DNA of 64,000 bases from Gemmatimonadota bacterium (lineage in GTDB: Bacteria; JAAXHH01). Below the pieces are notes generated by a model. It was not told the DNA's origin and searched no databases. It saw nothing but the letters and a program-made list of their open reading frames with translations. The first letter of the stretch is position 1; each line of letters opens with the position of its first letter. Both the position numbers and the translations under genes were made by a program. Of this stretch, positions 41,914-51,744 are shown piece after piece. The DNA is taken from the NCBI GenBank assembly GCA_026705925.1, contig JAPOZT010000031.1, forward strand, positions 1 through 64,000, read 5' to 3'.

Positions 41914-42951
41914 ATGACGACGAGCGGCACCGCGCAGCGCGCAACCGAAGAAGGACCCGGGCAGGTACGCATTGAAGCATTCCAGGAGGGGCGTGAGAAG
42001 ATCCTCGCGGAAGTGCGCAAGGTGATCACCGGCCAGGAGGAGGTCCTGGAACAGGTGCTGATTGCCCTGTTCGCGGGAGGGCACTGCCTCGTGACCGGTG
42101 TGCCCGGCCTGGCGAAGACCCTGCTCATCAAGACCTTCGCCGAGGTGCTGGACCTTGAGTTCCGGCGCATCCAGTTCACCCCGGACCTCATGCCGGCCGA
42201 CATCACCGGGACGGAGATCCTGGAAGAGGACAAGGCTACGGGTCAGCGATCGCTGACCTTCATCAAGGGCCCGATCTTCGGCAACATCGTACTGGCGGAC
42301 GAGATCAACCGGACGCCGCCCAAGACCCAGGCCGCCCTGCTCGAAGCCATGCAGGAGCACCGCGTGACCGCCGGCCGAACGACGTTTCAACTGGACGAAC
42401 CCTTCTTCGTCCTCGCCACCCAGAATCCCATCGAACTGGAGGGAACCTATCCTCTGCCCGAGGCGCAGCTCGACCGGTTCATGTTCAACATCCACATAGA
42501 ATATCTCGAGGAAGACGACGAAGTGGCCGTGGCCCGTGCGACCACCTCCGCCGAGACGGTCTCGGTCGACACCGTCCTGTCGGGCGAGGTGGTCCGGGAT
42601 TACCAGCGGCTCGTCCGCGAAGTCCTGGTCTCCGAACAGGTCGCCCGGTACGCCGTTCGCCTGGCATGCGCGAGCAGGCCATCCGGCGAGGACGCGCCCG
42701 AATTCGTGAAGAACTGGGTTTCCTGGGGGGCCGGCCTGCGCGCCTCCCAGTACCTGATCCTGGGCGCCAAGGCCAGGGCCCTGCTCGACGGCCGGGGACA
42801 TGTTTCCTGCGACGACATACGCGTGCTCGCCCACCCGGTCCTGCGGCACCGGATCCTGACCAATTTCTACGCCGAAGCGGAGAAGATCACCTCCGAGGGT
42901 ATCGTCGACCGCCTGCTCGAGACCGTACCGGCCCCGCAGTCCGGCATGTAA
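41914..42951 (+). CDS. MoxR-family AAA+ ATPase
   Basis: This 345-residue ATPase shows ITGQEEVLEQVLIALFAGGH, Walker A CLVTGVPGLAKTLLIKTF, Walker B GNIVLADEINRTPPKTQAAL, sensor 1 PFFVLATQNPIELEGTYPLP and the C-terminal lid. MoxR ATPases act as chaperones for von Willebrand A proteins, here probably the DUF58 and BatA-like proteins encoded next. The MoxR-DUF58-VWA order is widespread, and loss in some bacteria affects stress tolerance or the envelope. The 3' end of this gene is copied twice in the spacer. Confidence 0.95.
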   Translation: MTTSGTAQRATEEGPGQVRIEAFQEGREKILAEVRKVITGQEEVLEQVLIALFAGGHCLVTGVPGLAKTLLIKTFAEVLDLEFRRIQFTPDLMPADITGTEILEEDKATGQRSLTFIKGPIFGNIVLADEINRTPPKTQAALLEAMQEHRVTAGRTTFQLDEPFFVLATQNPIELEGTYPLPEAQLDRFMFNIHIEYLEEDDEVAVARATTSAETVSVDTVLSGEVVRDYQRLVREVLVSEQVARYAVRLACASRPSGEDAPEFVKNWVSWGAGLRASQYLILGAKARALLDGRGHVSCDDIRVLAHPVLRHRILTNFYAEAEKITSEGIVDRLLETVPAPQSGM

Positions 42952-42996
42952 ACCGGCGCCGCAGTCCGGCATGCAAGTAGTCCACAGTCCGGCATG
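42936..42996. repeat. Stop-codon context of the MoxR gene echoed twice
   Basis: gcagtccggcatg (42936-42948, directly before the stop TAA) recurs at 42961-42973 and, with one change, at 42984-42996. The copies are 25 and 23 nt apart. TAA follows the third copy and TAG lies just after the second; another catgtaa follows at 43005-43011. Confidence 0.88.
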
Positions 42997-43038
42997 TAAC
43001 ACCGCATGTAACCTCTTATCAGTACCGACGGAATCGAC

Positions 43039-44031
43039 ATGACCGAAGTACCCCGCTTCCTGGACCCGAGGACCCTCTCAAGTCTATCCTCCATGGAAAT
43101 GCGCGCCCGCATCGTGGTCGAAGGGTTCGTATCCGGCCTGCACAAGAGCCCGTACCGGGGCTTCGGCGTGGAGTTCGTGGAATACCGGCAGTATACACCG
43201 GGCGACGACATACGGCACGTGGACTGGAAAGCCGTGGCGCGATCGGACCGGTACTACGTCAAGGAATACGAGGACGAGACGAACCTGCAGTGCGTGATAC
43301 TCCTCGACCGCAGCGCGTCCATGGGTTACGGCGGCCGGAAGACCGGGCGTTTCCGCAGGTCCGGGCGGTCCGGGCGGTCCGGTCAGACGCGAATGGCCGG
43401 GCAGGACGGACCGGCCACGCAAGCCACGCCGACTCCAGATCTGGATAAGCTCGAGTACGGCTCCTATCTGGCGGCTTCCCTGGCGTATCTCATACTGCGG
43501 CAGGGAGACGGGGTGGGACTCGTCACCTTCGACCAGGCCGTACACAACTACCTGCCGCCCAGTTCGAAAAAAACCCAGTGGCTTGCCATCCACTCGACCC
43601 TGGATGAACTGCGCGCGGACGAAGGGACCGATATGGGCAGGCCCCTGCACGAACTCGCCGAATCGATGCCGAGAAGGGGACTGGTCATCCTCATTTCCGA
43701 TCTGATCGACGACGTCGAGCAGATGATGAACGCCCTGATGCACTTTCGCTTCAAGGGCCACGAGGTGCTGGTCTTCCACATCGTCGACCGGGAAGAACTC
43801 ACCTTCCCATTCAGCGAGACCACGCGGTTCGACGACCCGGAGACCGGCGAGCGGATCACGGTGGCGCCGTCGGCCATCCGGGAGGACTACCAGGCGGCGG
43901 TGGAGGCGTTCATGGAATCGATCAGGACCGGATGCGCGAAGATCCAGGTCGACTATGAGCGCATGGAGACCGACCGGCCGCTGGATTTCGCGCTTTTTTC
44001 CTATCTGAGCAGACGCATGGTGAAACGTTAG
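43039..44031 (+). CDS. DUF58 domain protein (VWA-like)
   Basis: This 330-residue protein has the DUF58 signature VEFVEYRQYTPGDDIRHVDW followed by KAVARSDRYYVKEYEDETN, then the VWA start CVILLDRSASMGYGG, a MIDAS-type DRSAS motif. After residue 100 sits a repeat-coded, Arg/Ser/Gly-rich insert of about 35 residues (43358-43435) before the normal KLEYGSYLAASLAYLIL. It is a probable partner of the MoxR ATPase. The gene starts with ATG after a repeat-containing spacer and lies 35 nt before the BatA-like gene. Confidence 0.92.
   Translation: MTEVPRFLDPRTLSSLSSMEMRARIVVEGFVSGLHKSPYRGFGVEFVEYRQYTPGDDIRHVDWKAVARSDRYYVKEYEDETNLQCVILLDRSASMGYGGRKTGRFRRSGRSGRSGQTRMAGQDGPATQATPTPDLDKLEYGSYLAASLAYLILRQGDGVGLVTFDQAVHNYLPPSSKKTQWLAIHSTLDELRADEGTDMGRPLHELAESMPRRGLVILISDLIDDVEQMMNALMHFRFKGHEVLVFHIVDREELTFPFSETTRFDDPETGERITVAPSAIREDYQAAVEAFMESIRTGCAKIQVDYERMETDRPLDFALFSYLSRRMVKR
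43358..43400. repeat. 9-nt in-frame repeats in the DUF58 gene
   Basis: ggtccgggc-type 9-nt units (three copies within 43358-43385) encode Arg-Ser-Gly repeats. They are followed by cgggcaggacgg (43397-43408), a unit also found in the DUF815 insert 14 kb away. They interrupt the VWA domain right after the MIDAS region. Confidence 0.6.
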
Positions 44032-44066
44032 GGCTTCACCCGCGCATCACCCCGCAAATACGCGTC

Positions 44067-46184
44067 ATGGACCTGTCCTTCCTGAACCTCACGTTCCTCT
44101 TCGGCGCGCTTGGCGCGGCGGTCCCGCTGATCCTGCACCTGGTGCGAAGGCAGCGGGCCGGGATCCACGTGTTCAGCATGGTCCGTTTCCTGATCTCGTC
44201 CCAACGGGCCATCGTCCGGCAGCAGCGATTCCGCCGTATACTTCTGTTGCTACTGCGCATGGCGGCCTGCGCGATCCTGGCCGTGATTTTCGCGCGGCCC
44301 TTCCTCCGGGATCAGGACGAGACCGTTTTCGCGGGCACCCAGCCTGAAGCGGTGGCCATCCTGATCGATACCTCCTACAGCATGGGATACGGGAACCGCA
44401 TCGCCCTGGCGAAACGGCGGGCGGCCGAGATCCTCAACGAATTACAAACCGGCGACCGGGTCGCGCTGCTGACCTTCGCCGTACAGGCACGGGTCGTACG
44501 GGAACTCGGGTCGAACCAGACCGAACTGCCCGTCCTGCTGGACACCCAGGTCAACGCGACATTCCAGGCGACGGACTACGTGGAAGCGCTGCGCGCCGCC
44601 GACGACCAGCTGAGCGGATCGGACTTCGACCGTCGGACGGTCTACCTTGTTTCCGATCTCCAGCAGTCCGGCTGGAATCCCAGGTCCGGCGGATGGAGGC
44701 TCAGTCCGGGCGTCCAGCTCCGGATGATCGACGTCGGGGACGCGCAGGACGACAATTCCGCCGTCACCGGCGTGGAGATCCCAAGCATTGCCAGTGGGGA
44801 ATCGTCGGCCGCGGCGGTAGGGGAGGATCGCACGCTTTCAGGGGATGGCCGGACACTGGACGTGGCCGTCCGGATCTGGAACTTTGGGCAGGCGCCTTTC
44901 CGGGACGAGGTCACGCTCCGGGTCAACGGGATCGAGACCGGGAAGCGGCGCGTCGATATTCCCCCGCAATCCGGCCGGGTGGAGATCTTCCGGCAGGCTT
45001 TTGGATCGGCCACGAATTCAGGCGAGGTGATGCTGGGGGAAGACGGGCTCCAGGTGGACAACCGGTTCTACTTCACTGTAAACGCGCCAACGCCCGTGCG
45101 GGTCCTCTGCCTGGAGGAAAGATCGCGGCCGGACCGCCCGTCGGAAGCCGCGTACTACCTGTCCCAGGCGCTGTCGCTGCGCCGGGATCCGCCGGTCGTC
45201 GTGGACGTACGGTCCCCGGACGCGCTGACCGCCATCGATCCTTCGGAATACGACGTGGTCATCTCGGCCAACCTGTCCGTCCTGCCCAGGGCCGCGAAGG
45301 ACGGGCTGACCGCGTACGTGCACTCGGGCGGCAGTCTGATAATCGCCTTGAATCCCGCCGTATCTTCCGGTATATTCAATTCATCCTTCGGCGAACTGCT
45401 GCCTGGACGCATAGCATCGATTTCGTCACCGGACGGTCCGCGAGACCGGTACCGGTTGCTGACGGACGTGAACTACCAGCACCCCGTCTTCCAGCCCTTT
45501 TCCGGTCCCCGGCACGGTGATTTCGGAACGGTACGATTCTACCGCACGGCACGGTTCGAACCCGACTCCTCGGCGTCGGTCCCGGCTCGTTTCGATGACG
45601 GCGCCGTCGCCGTGGCGGAAAAACCCCTGGGAAACGGCCGCACGTTCCTGGTCCTTTCCACCTTCGATCTGGCGTGGACCGATTTTCCCATACGGGAGGT
45701 GTTCGTTCCTTTTCTGTACGAGAGTATAGACTACCTGGCCTCCCGCGGAACGATGCACGAGCGCGGGGCCGGTTTGTACCGCCTGGCGGGGGAGGCCGTC
45801 AGACTGCCGGACGACGCGCAACACGTGGTACTGCCATCCGGCGAGCAGGTCCCGGCGGAAACGTCCCGGTCGGGCAGGAAGCTGTTCACGCAGACTCGGC
45901 AACCGGGATTGTACCGGGTGCAGTCAGCGGGAGGGCTGCTGACCTTCGCGGTCAACCTCGACACCCGTGAATCCGACTTCACCAGGATGGACGCGGAAGC
46001 CTTCGCCGCGGCGATGATCAATCCCGTGGCCGCGAGTCCGGAAGCACGGGAAACAGCGTCGCAGGACCGACTGGCCCGGGACGCCGAAGTGGAACGACGC
46101 CAGGGGCTCTGGTGGATCCTGGGGTTCACGCTCATCGCCCTGGTCCTCGGTGAGACCCTGCTGGCGAACCGAACGCACAGGTAA
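44067..46184 (+). CDS. BatA-like VWA membrane protein
   Basis: This 705-residue protein starts with the BatA N-terminal membrane segment (FLNLTFLFGALGAAVPLILH then LVRRQRAGIHVFS), a second segment near residues 60-75, a VWA domain with MIDAS AVAILIDTSYSMGYGNR, a long beta-rich middle part, a glutamine-amidotransferase-like region around DPSEYDVVISANLSVLPRAA, and a C-terminal membrane segment (WWILGFTLIALVLGETLLAN). It is anchored in the inner membrane and probably acts with MoxR and DUF58. Its end is 3 nt from the start of the DUF4175 gene, so the two are coupled. Confidence 0.9.
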   Translation: MDLSFLNLTFLFGALGAAVPLILHLVRRQRAGIHVFSMVRFLISSQRAIVRQQRFRRILLLLLRMAACAILAVIFARPFLRDQDETVFAGTQPEAVAILIDTSYSMGYGNRIALAKRRAAEILNELQTGDRVALLTFAVQARVVRELGSNQTELPVLLDTQVNATFQATDYVEALRAADDQLSGSDFDRRTVYLVSDLQQSGWNPRSGGWRLSPGVQLRMIDVGDAQDDNSAVTGVEIPSIASGESSAAAVGEDRTLSGDGRTLDVAVRIWNFGQAPFRDEVTLRVNGIETGKRRVDIPPQSGRVEIFRQAFGSATNSGEVMLGEDGLQVDNRFYFTVNAPTPVRVLCLEERSRPDRPSEAAYYLSQALSLRRDPPVVVDVRSPDALTAIDPSEYDVVISANLSVLPRAAKDGLTAYVHSGGSLIIALNPAVSSGIFNSSFGELLPGRIASISSPDGPRDRYRLLTDVNYQHPVFQPFSGPRHGDFGTVRFYRTARFEPDSSASVPARFDDGAVAVAEKPLGNGRTFLVLSTFDLAWTDFPIREVFVPFLYESIDYLASRGTMHERGAGLYRLAGEAVRLPDDAQHVVLPSGEQVPAETSRSGRKLFTQTRQPGLYRVQSAGGLLTFAVNLDTRESDFTRMDAEAFAAAMINPVAASPEARETASQDRLARDAEVERRQGLWWILGFTLIALVLGETLLANRTHR

Positions 46185-46187
46185 CCC

Positions 46188-49100
46188 ATGTCCACGGAAC
46201 GATCCATTCTGCAGGATGCCCTGCGCAGCGTACTTCGCCGCTGGCGCGCCATGCTGGTCGTCCGCGGCGTCTCGGTGATCGCCATCGCCGCGGTCATGCT
46301 CTTCCTCATTGGCGTGACGGCCGTTCATTTCTTCAGCCCCGGAGGACTAGCCAGGATCCTCTTCCTGGCCGCCGCCGCGGGGATCATCGGCTGGCTCGTT
46401 TTCAGGTTCCTGTTCGCGCCGCTCCGTCAGACCCCCACGGACCTGCAGATCGCCCGTTACATTGAGGAACGCCATCCCGCGCTGAACGACGCCCTGGTCA
46501 GCGCCGTGGAATACGGCGGCGCGGAACTCCGGCGACCGCAGAAGGACCTGATGGACCAGGTGCTGGAATACGTCGCCGGTTACGCCGAACAGATCGAATA
46601 CAAGAAAGTCGTGGACCGCAGACGCCACGCCCGCCTCCAGGCTGCCGCGGCCGGCGCCGTCCTGGTCCTCGCTCTCATGATCTTGTTGGAACCCGGATAT
46701 TTCGGCCGGACCGCCCTCCGGCTGGTGTCGTGGACCCAGTTGGAACCGGCCTTGCCCGGCGGCATACGGGTCGAACCCGGCGACACGCGGGTAAGACGGG
46801 GCGACAGCCTGACCGTCACCGCAATCCTGGGCAGCGGTCTTGCCCCGGACCCGAGCCTGTTCGTCCGGTTCGGACAGGACGAAGACTGGTCGACGCAGGA
46901 ACTGTACGCGACGGAAAGCGAGCGGACTTTCGCCGCCGAAATCCACGGGATCGCCGAGAACGCGCGGTACTACGTCGCCGTGGCCGAAACCCGGTCGGGT
47001 GAGTTCCTGATCTCCGCCATCGATCCGCCCTTCATCGAACGGATCGACGCCAGGTATGACTTCCCGGACTACATGGAACTCGTCTCGAAGACCGAGGAAG
47101 ACCGCGGAGACATTACGGCGCCGGTGGGCACGCGGATCGCCCTGCGTGTCACGGCGAACAAACCGGTGGTTTCCGGCGAGTTGCGCTTCAGCGACGGCCG
47201 GTCCGTTGAACTGGAAGTGGCCGGGGAGGACCTCGAGGGATCCTTCGTCGTGCGCGAGGATCTTTCCTACGCGATACGCGTGGTGGACTCGGACGATTTC
47301 GCGAACGACGACCCGGTGGAGTATTACGTCCGGGCGCTGCAGGACCGCGCGCCTCGGGTGGCCATCCTCGAACCGGAGAGAGACACGCAGGTTTCCCCCG
47401 TCGATGAAGTCATGATCCAGGCCGAGGCCGAGGATGACTTCGGCCTGGCGGCCTTTTCCCTCAACTACGCGGTGAACGGCGGCGACGAAGTCGTCGTGGA
47501 CCTGGGCGCACTGCAGCGCGAATCGAGCGGTACGGTCTGGGAGGGCGAACACATCGTTTACCTGGAGAACCTCGGGGTCCAGCCGGGCGATTTCGTCGCC
47601 TACTACGCGGAGGCGGGGGATCGCAGGAGAGAAGGCGGCACGTCCGCGACAGATATCTACTTCATCGAAATCAAGCCATTCGATGCAACCTACCGCCAGG
47701 CTGAAGGCGGAGGCGGAGGCGGCGGGGGAGGAGCAGGGGACGACGTGATGCAGACGCGCCAGCTCTCCCGCAAGCAGAAGGAGATCATCTCTGCGACGTG
47801 GCGGGTCAAGCGGACGCTCGCGGCGGAACCCGGTGCCCGGGTGGAAGAGGACCTCGAAGCCATCGCGGCGGTGCAGGACGGGCTGCGGGGGCAGGTGGAG
47901 GAAGCCCTCGCGTTCATGCGCTTCATGGTCGGTATCTCGCAGGAAGCGATGAAGATGGTCGAATCCCTGGAGCTGGCGCAGACGCCGATGGCGGAGGCTT
48001 CCGAAGCGCTCCGGTCCGGCGCGGTCGACGAGGCCCTGGCACGCGAACGCGAAGCGCTCATGTACCTCACGAGGCTCGATGCGCAGATGCGGGAGTTCAC
48101 GGTGAGCCGGCAACGCGGCATGTCGGGCAGGGCCCCGCTCGACCTGTCGGACACCTCCGAACTCGAACTGGACGACGAGCGGAACCGGTACGAGGTCCCG
48201 GATCAGCCGGCCCTGGAACGGGAGCGGGAGCAGAGCATCGACGAGCAGCAGCAACGGGTGCAGGACCTGGCGCGGCGCCAACAGCGCGTGAATGAACGGA
48301 TGCAGAAGCTGGCGGACGACGAGGACCGCCCGGAAGCCGAGCGCCGGAGAGAACTGGACCGGCTGACCAGGGCCCAGCGGGATATCAGGGCGGAGACGGA
48401 GGAGATCGCCCGGTCGCTTTCCGGGGCAAGGAACCCCTCGGACCCACGCGGCGCGCAATCGGGGGCGCAGCGTCCTATGCTGGATCAGGCGGACCGCGAC
48501 CTGCGCGAGAGCTCCGAGTCCATGGGCGAATCCATCGAACAACTGCGCAGGGACCGCCTCCAGACGGCGGCGGAGGGCGGCGCCCAGGCCGCGCGGCACC
48601 TGGCCGACGCTTCCAGCCAGCTGCAGCGGGCCCAGGGTGCGTCGCTGGAGCGGATGGCGCGGGAAGCCGTGAAACAGGCGGACCAACTGGCCGTCCGGCA
48701 GGAGCAGCTCGAACGGAACGTCAACGCGCTGAAGGAGGAGAAGGAAGGCGGATACGAGGGCATTCTCAATCGCCTGGACGCGATCGATTCACGGCGCGGC
48801 GGGTTGGATGAGTCATCGAAAGAGCGGCGCCTGGACCGGTTCCTGCGCGATCGGTTGAGGGGTCTGGAAGGGGCGAAGGAGGAGATCCGTTCGGACCTCG
48901 AACGCCTCGAGGAGGACCTGGATTTCCTCGCCAGGAGTTCGTCCCGGGTGCAACCCGAGACGGCGGCGGCGGCGGGCCGGGCTGTCGACATGATCGATGA
49001 CGAACGGTTAAGCGAACAGATCGAGCGGTCGAAGCGCCTTTTGAACCGGAATTCCCTGGACCAGTCCGCCCGCACGGAGACGGAGATCTCCGCGGCGCTG

Positions 49101-49613
49101 GACCGGCTCGCGGAAATGGTCCGCACCGCGCGGGACAAGTTGATCACCCGGGACATGGACCATCTCGCCAGGACGCAAGACAGCGCACGGGAGGCCATGT
49201 CCGAATGGCAGGACCTGCAGCGCCGGCTTTACCAGTTAAACCGCGGCATACCCAATTCACAGACCCTCGACCAGATCTCCCGTGATTACCAGCGTCAGCT
49301 GCAACGCCTTCGTGACCTTTCAGGACAGGTCCCGCAGATGTCCCGGGAGTCGCAGCAGTTGCAGGACGACCTGGACCGGGCAAACGCCCTGGGTGACGAA
49401 CCGTGGAAGATCGACCGGGGAGAATGGAACGAACTCCACCTGAACATGGCCCGCAGCCTCGTGGACTTCTACGATGGCCTGCGCGCGGAAGTCCGGGACA
49501 TGCGCCGGAGGGAACGGCTCTACCTCGCACGGGAGGAAGACGTTCCGCCGGGGTACCGGGACATGGTAAACGACTACTTCGAGAATCTCTCCAGGAACGG
49601 GAACCGCAACTGA
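46188..49613 (+). CDS. DUF4175-like large membrane/coiled-coil protein
   Basis: This 1141-residue protein has two N-terminal membrane segments (VIAIAAVMLFLIGVTAVHFF and the following ILFLAAAAGIIGWLVFRFLF), a third near residues 145-165, beta-sandwich-like domains to about residue 500, a run of eight Gly residues (near 47710), and a long helical region rich in Glu, Arg and Gln to the end, probably coiled coil. This plan fits DUF4175 proteins, which often follow MoxR/DUF58/VWA genes. It is likely an inner-membrane-anchored periplasmic protein. The biochemical role is unknown. It overlaps nothing and closes the operon before the deacetylase gene. Confidence 0.82.
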   Translation: MSTERSILQDALRSVLRRWRAMLVVRGVSVIAIAAVMLFLIGVTAVHFFSPGGLARILFLAAAAGIIGWLVFRFLFAPLRQTPTDLQIARYIEERHPALNDALVSAVEYGGAELRRPQKDLMDQVLEYVAGYAEQIEYKKVVDRRRHARLQAAAAGAVLVLALMILLEPGYFGRTALRLVSWTQLEPALPGGIRVEPGDTRVRRGDSLTVTAILGSGLAPDPSLFVRFGQDEDWSTQELYATESERTFAAEIHGIAENARYYVAVAETRSGEFLISAIDPPFIERIDARYDFPDYMELVSKTEEDRGDITAPVGTRIALRVTANKPVVSGELRFSDGRSVELEVAGEDLEGSFVVREDLSYAIRVVDSDDFANDDPVEYYVRALQDRAPRVAILEPERDTQVSPVDEVMIQAEAEDDFGLAAFSLNYAVNGGDEVVVDLGALQRESSGTVWEGEHIVYLENLGVQPGDFVAYYAEAGDRRREGGTSATDIYFIEIKPFDATYRQAEGGGGGGGGGAGDDVMQTRQLSRKQKEIISATWRVKRTLAAEPGARVEEDLEAIAAVQDGLRGQVEEALAFMRFMVGISQEAMKMVESLELAQTPMAEASEALRSGAVDEALAREREALMYLTRLDAQMREFTVSRQRGMSGRAPLDLSDTSELELDDERNRYEVPDQPALEREREQSIDEQQQRVQDLARRQQRVNERMQKLADDEDRPEAERRRELDRLTRAQRDIRAETEEIARSLSGARNPSDPRGAQSGAQRPMLDQADRDLRESSESMGESIEQLRRDRLQTAAEGGAQAARHLADASSQLQRAQGASLERMAREAVKQADQLAVRQEQLERNVNALKEEKEGGYEGILNRLDAIDSRRGGLDESSKERRLDRFLRDRLRGLEGAKEEIRSDLERLEEDLDFLARSSSRVQPETAAAAGRAVDMIDDERLSEQIERSKRLLNRNSLDQSARTETEISAALDRLAEMVRTARDKLITRDMDHLARTQDSAREAMSEWQDLQRRLYQLNRGIPNSQTLDQISRDYQRQLQRLRDLSGQVPQMSRESQQLQDDLDRANALGDEPWKIDRGEWNELHLNMARSLVDFYDGLRAEVRDMRRRERLYLAREEDVPPGYRDMVNDYFENLSRNGNRN

Positions 49614-49666
49614 AGGTCCGGCCGGCGGTCCCCGTTTCCGGAGACCTTCGTCCCTGTCGCGACACC

Positions 49667-50623
49667 ATGCCCACCGCGTTGATCAGCCATCCCGATTTCC
49701 TCCTGCACGATACAGGTTCATTCCATCCCGAACGGCCGGACCGCATGACCTCCGTGCTGGCCCACCTCGGCGTGTCTGCCGAGATTCCCGCCGGCACGCG
49801 GCAGGCCGGTCTGCTGTGTCTCTCGCCCGCGCCGGCCGATGATGCGCGGATCAAGGCCGTCCACGACGCGTCCTATGTCGACGCCGTAGTCGACTGGTGT
49901 GGGAAGGGATACCGGAACCTGCCCACCGGAGACACCACTATTTCGTCCGCAACCGATACCGTGGCACGGCTGGCCGCCGGCGCGGCCATGCGGGCGGTCG
50001 ACGCGGTGCTGACCGGGGAAGCGGACCGCGCATTCTGCGTCGCCCGGCCTCCCGGGCACCATGCCGAATCCGACCGGGGTATGGGCTTCTGTATCTACAA
50101 CAACGTCGCTGTCGCGGCCCGTTACGCCCAGTCGCGGTTCGGGGTGGAACGGGTGGCCGTGCTGGACTGGGACGTCCATCACGGCAACGGGACCCAGGAG
50201 ATTTTCGAGGAAGACCCGTCCGTGTACTATCTCAGCGTTCACCAGTCTCCCCTCTATCCCTTCACCGGCGCGGCCCAGGAAAAGGGGACGGGCGAAGGGA
50301 CGGGCTACACGATGAACGTCCCGATCTCCGCGGGATCCGGCGACGAGGTTTTTGTCGAAGTATTGCGCGGCACGATTCTGCCGGCCATGAAGGCCTACCG
50401 GCCGGACCTATTCATCCTTTCGGCGGGATTCGACGCCCACATGGACGATCCGCTCTCCGGCACCCTGGTCACGGACGCGGGTTTCCGGACCATGTCCCGC
50501 CTGGTGCTGGACTTTGCGGAGGACGCGTGCGGGGGCCGACTGGTTTCCGTCCTGGAGGGCGGTTATGATCTCGAAGCCCTCGGCCGATGCGTCGCGGACC
50601 ACGTAGGCATGATGAACGCCTGA
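49667..50623 (+). CDS. HDAC-like deacetylase (histone deacetylase/acetoin-utilisation AcuC family)
   Basis: This 318-residue zinc hydrolase begins MPTALISHPDFLLHDTGSFH and PERPDRMTSVLAHL. The active-site His pair is in ARPPGHHAESDRGMGFCIYN. The zinc ligands are in LDWDVHHGNGTQEIF (Asp, His) and SAGFDAHMDDPL (Asp). Bacterial relatives remove acetyl groups from polyamines, acetoin-related compounds or proteins. I use the ATG at 49667 because the frame further up has no family match and overlaps the DUF4175 gene. The aldo/keto reductase gene follows. Confidence 0.93.
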   Translation: MPTALISHPDFLLHDTGSFHPERPDRMTSVLAHLGVSAEIPAGTRQAGLLCLSPAPADDARIKAVHDASYVDAVVDWCGKGYRNLPTGDTTISSATDTVARLAAGAAMRAVDAVLTGEADRAFCVARPPGHHAESDRGMGFCIYNNVAVAARYAQSRFGVERVAVLDWDVHHGNGTQEIFEEDPSVYYLSVHQSPLYPFTGAAQEKGTGEGTGYTMNVPISAGSGDEVFVEVLRGTILPAMKAYRPDLFILSAGFDAHMDDPLSGTLVTDAGFRTMSRLVLDFAEDACGGRLVSVLEGGYDLEALGRCVADHVGMMNA

Positions 50624-50703
50624 ATGCCGGCGGGCCAGCGGGGCCGGCAGGCTGGCGGCGTGCATGACGGGGGCGTTTCCCCCCTGACGGCGGGAGTCGA
50701 ACG

Positions 50704-51657
50704 ATGCGGTACAGATGCCTGGGGCGCACCGGTTTGCGCGTTTCCGAAGTCTCTCTCGGAACGGTCGAACTGGGCATGGAGTACGGCCTGAAGTCAGGAA
50801 GCGAACCCGGCGTGCCCGCGGAGTCCGACGCCCGGGTCCTGCTCAACCGGGCGATCGATTCGGGCGTGAACTTCATCGACACCGCGGCGCTGTACGGAAA
50901 CAGCGAGGAGATCATCGGTCGGGCGCTCGGGGGCCGGCGGTCCGAATACGTCCTGGCCACCAAGTGCGTCCATCGGCTGGAAGAAGGTCTGGACTACGCC
51001 GAATCGCGACGAAGCATCGCACAGTCCATTGACCAGAGCCTGTCCCGGCTCCGGACAGACCACATCGACCTGCTGCAGGTACACGGCCGGGACCTACTCG
51101 AGCTGGAAATTCGAATGATCCGGGACGGCGAGGTGATGGAAGAGCTCGACCGGGCACGAGAAGCGGGCAAGGTCCGCTTTGCGGGATATTCGTCCTACAG
51201 CGAGGAGGCGGCGCTTGCGGCCATCGACGAAGGGCGCTGGGACACCCTGCAGATCCCCTGCAACATCCTGGACCGCCGTTACCTGGGACGCGTCATTCCC
51301 GAGGCGCGCCAACGCGGCGTGGGCGTCATCGTGCGGTCCGCGCTGCTGAAAGGCGCCCTCACCGAGAAGAACAGGTTCATGCCCGAAAGGCTGAAGCCTC
51401 TCGTCGCACACATCGACCGGCTGGTCGAAATCCAGTCGGCGACCCCTTACAGCCTGCCCGAACTGGCCCTGCGCTTCGTCCTGTCGAGCCCGGACGTCTC
51501 CACCGTAATCGTCGGCGCCGACAAAATCGTGTACCTGGATGAAGCCGTTTCCGTATCGGACGGCCAGGCCCTGGGTGAGGAAGTCCTACTGGCGTTGGAA
51601 GATATGGCGCTGGACGATCCCTACCTGCTCAATCCGGGGAACTGGGGCATTCCCTGA
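50704..51657 (+). CDS. Aldo/keto reductase
   Basis: This 317-residue protein has the AKR start MRYRCLGRTGLRVSEVSLGT and NFIDTAALYGNSEEIIGRAL, with catalytic Asp and Tyr. Lys lies in VLATKCVHRL, and RLRTDHIDLLQVHGRD holds the His. The C-terminal VIVGADKIVYLDEAV region should bind NADP. It is a general carbonyl/alcohol oxidoreductase with unknown substrate. The gene is 80 nt after the deacetylase gene and ends 87 nt before the convergent lexA, with a strong hairpin in between. Confidence 0.93.
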   Translation: MRYRCLGRTGLRVSEVSLGTVELGMEYGLKSGSEPGVPAESDARVLLNRAIDSGVNFIDTAALYGNSEEIIGRALGGRRSEYVLATKCVHRLEEGLDYAESRRSIAQSIDQSLSRLRTDHIDLLQVHGRDLLELEIRMIRDGEVMEELDRAREAGKVRFAGYSSYSEEAALAAIDEGRWDTLQIPCNILDRRYLGRVIPEARQRGVGVIVRSALLKGALTEKNRFMPERLKPLVAHIDRLVEIQSATPYSLPELALRFVLSSPDVSTVIVGADKIVYLDEAVSVSDGQALGEEVLLALEDMALDDPYLLNPGNWGIP

Positions 51658-51676
51658 ACGCCGCTGCGCAAGCGGC

Positions 51677-51702
51677 CGAACCTGGCGTGACCGCCAGGTT
51701 CG
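51677..51702. terminator. Perfect 11-bp hairpin between convergent AKR and lexA genes
   Basis: cgaacctggcg (51677-51687) pairs fully with cgccaggttcg (51692-51702) around a tgac loop. No T-run follows on either strand. As it lies between two gene ends it may stop transcription from both sides or protect 3' ends. Confidence 0.6.
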
Positions 51703-51744
51703 AGGTGTGACCTGGTTGTCCAGGCTGTCCGCGAAGTCCGCGCC

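Noticed and set aside
41914-49613. MoxR-DUF58-BatA-DUF4175 as a new defence or contact system
   Set aside because: This gene order is widespread and known in many bacteria. No effector, nuclease or toxin gene is attached here.
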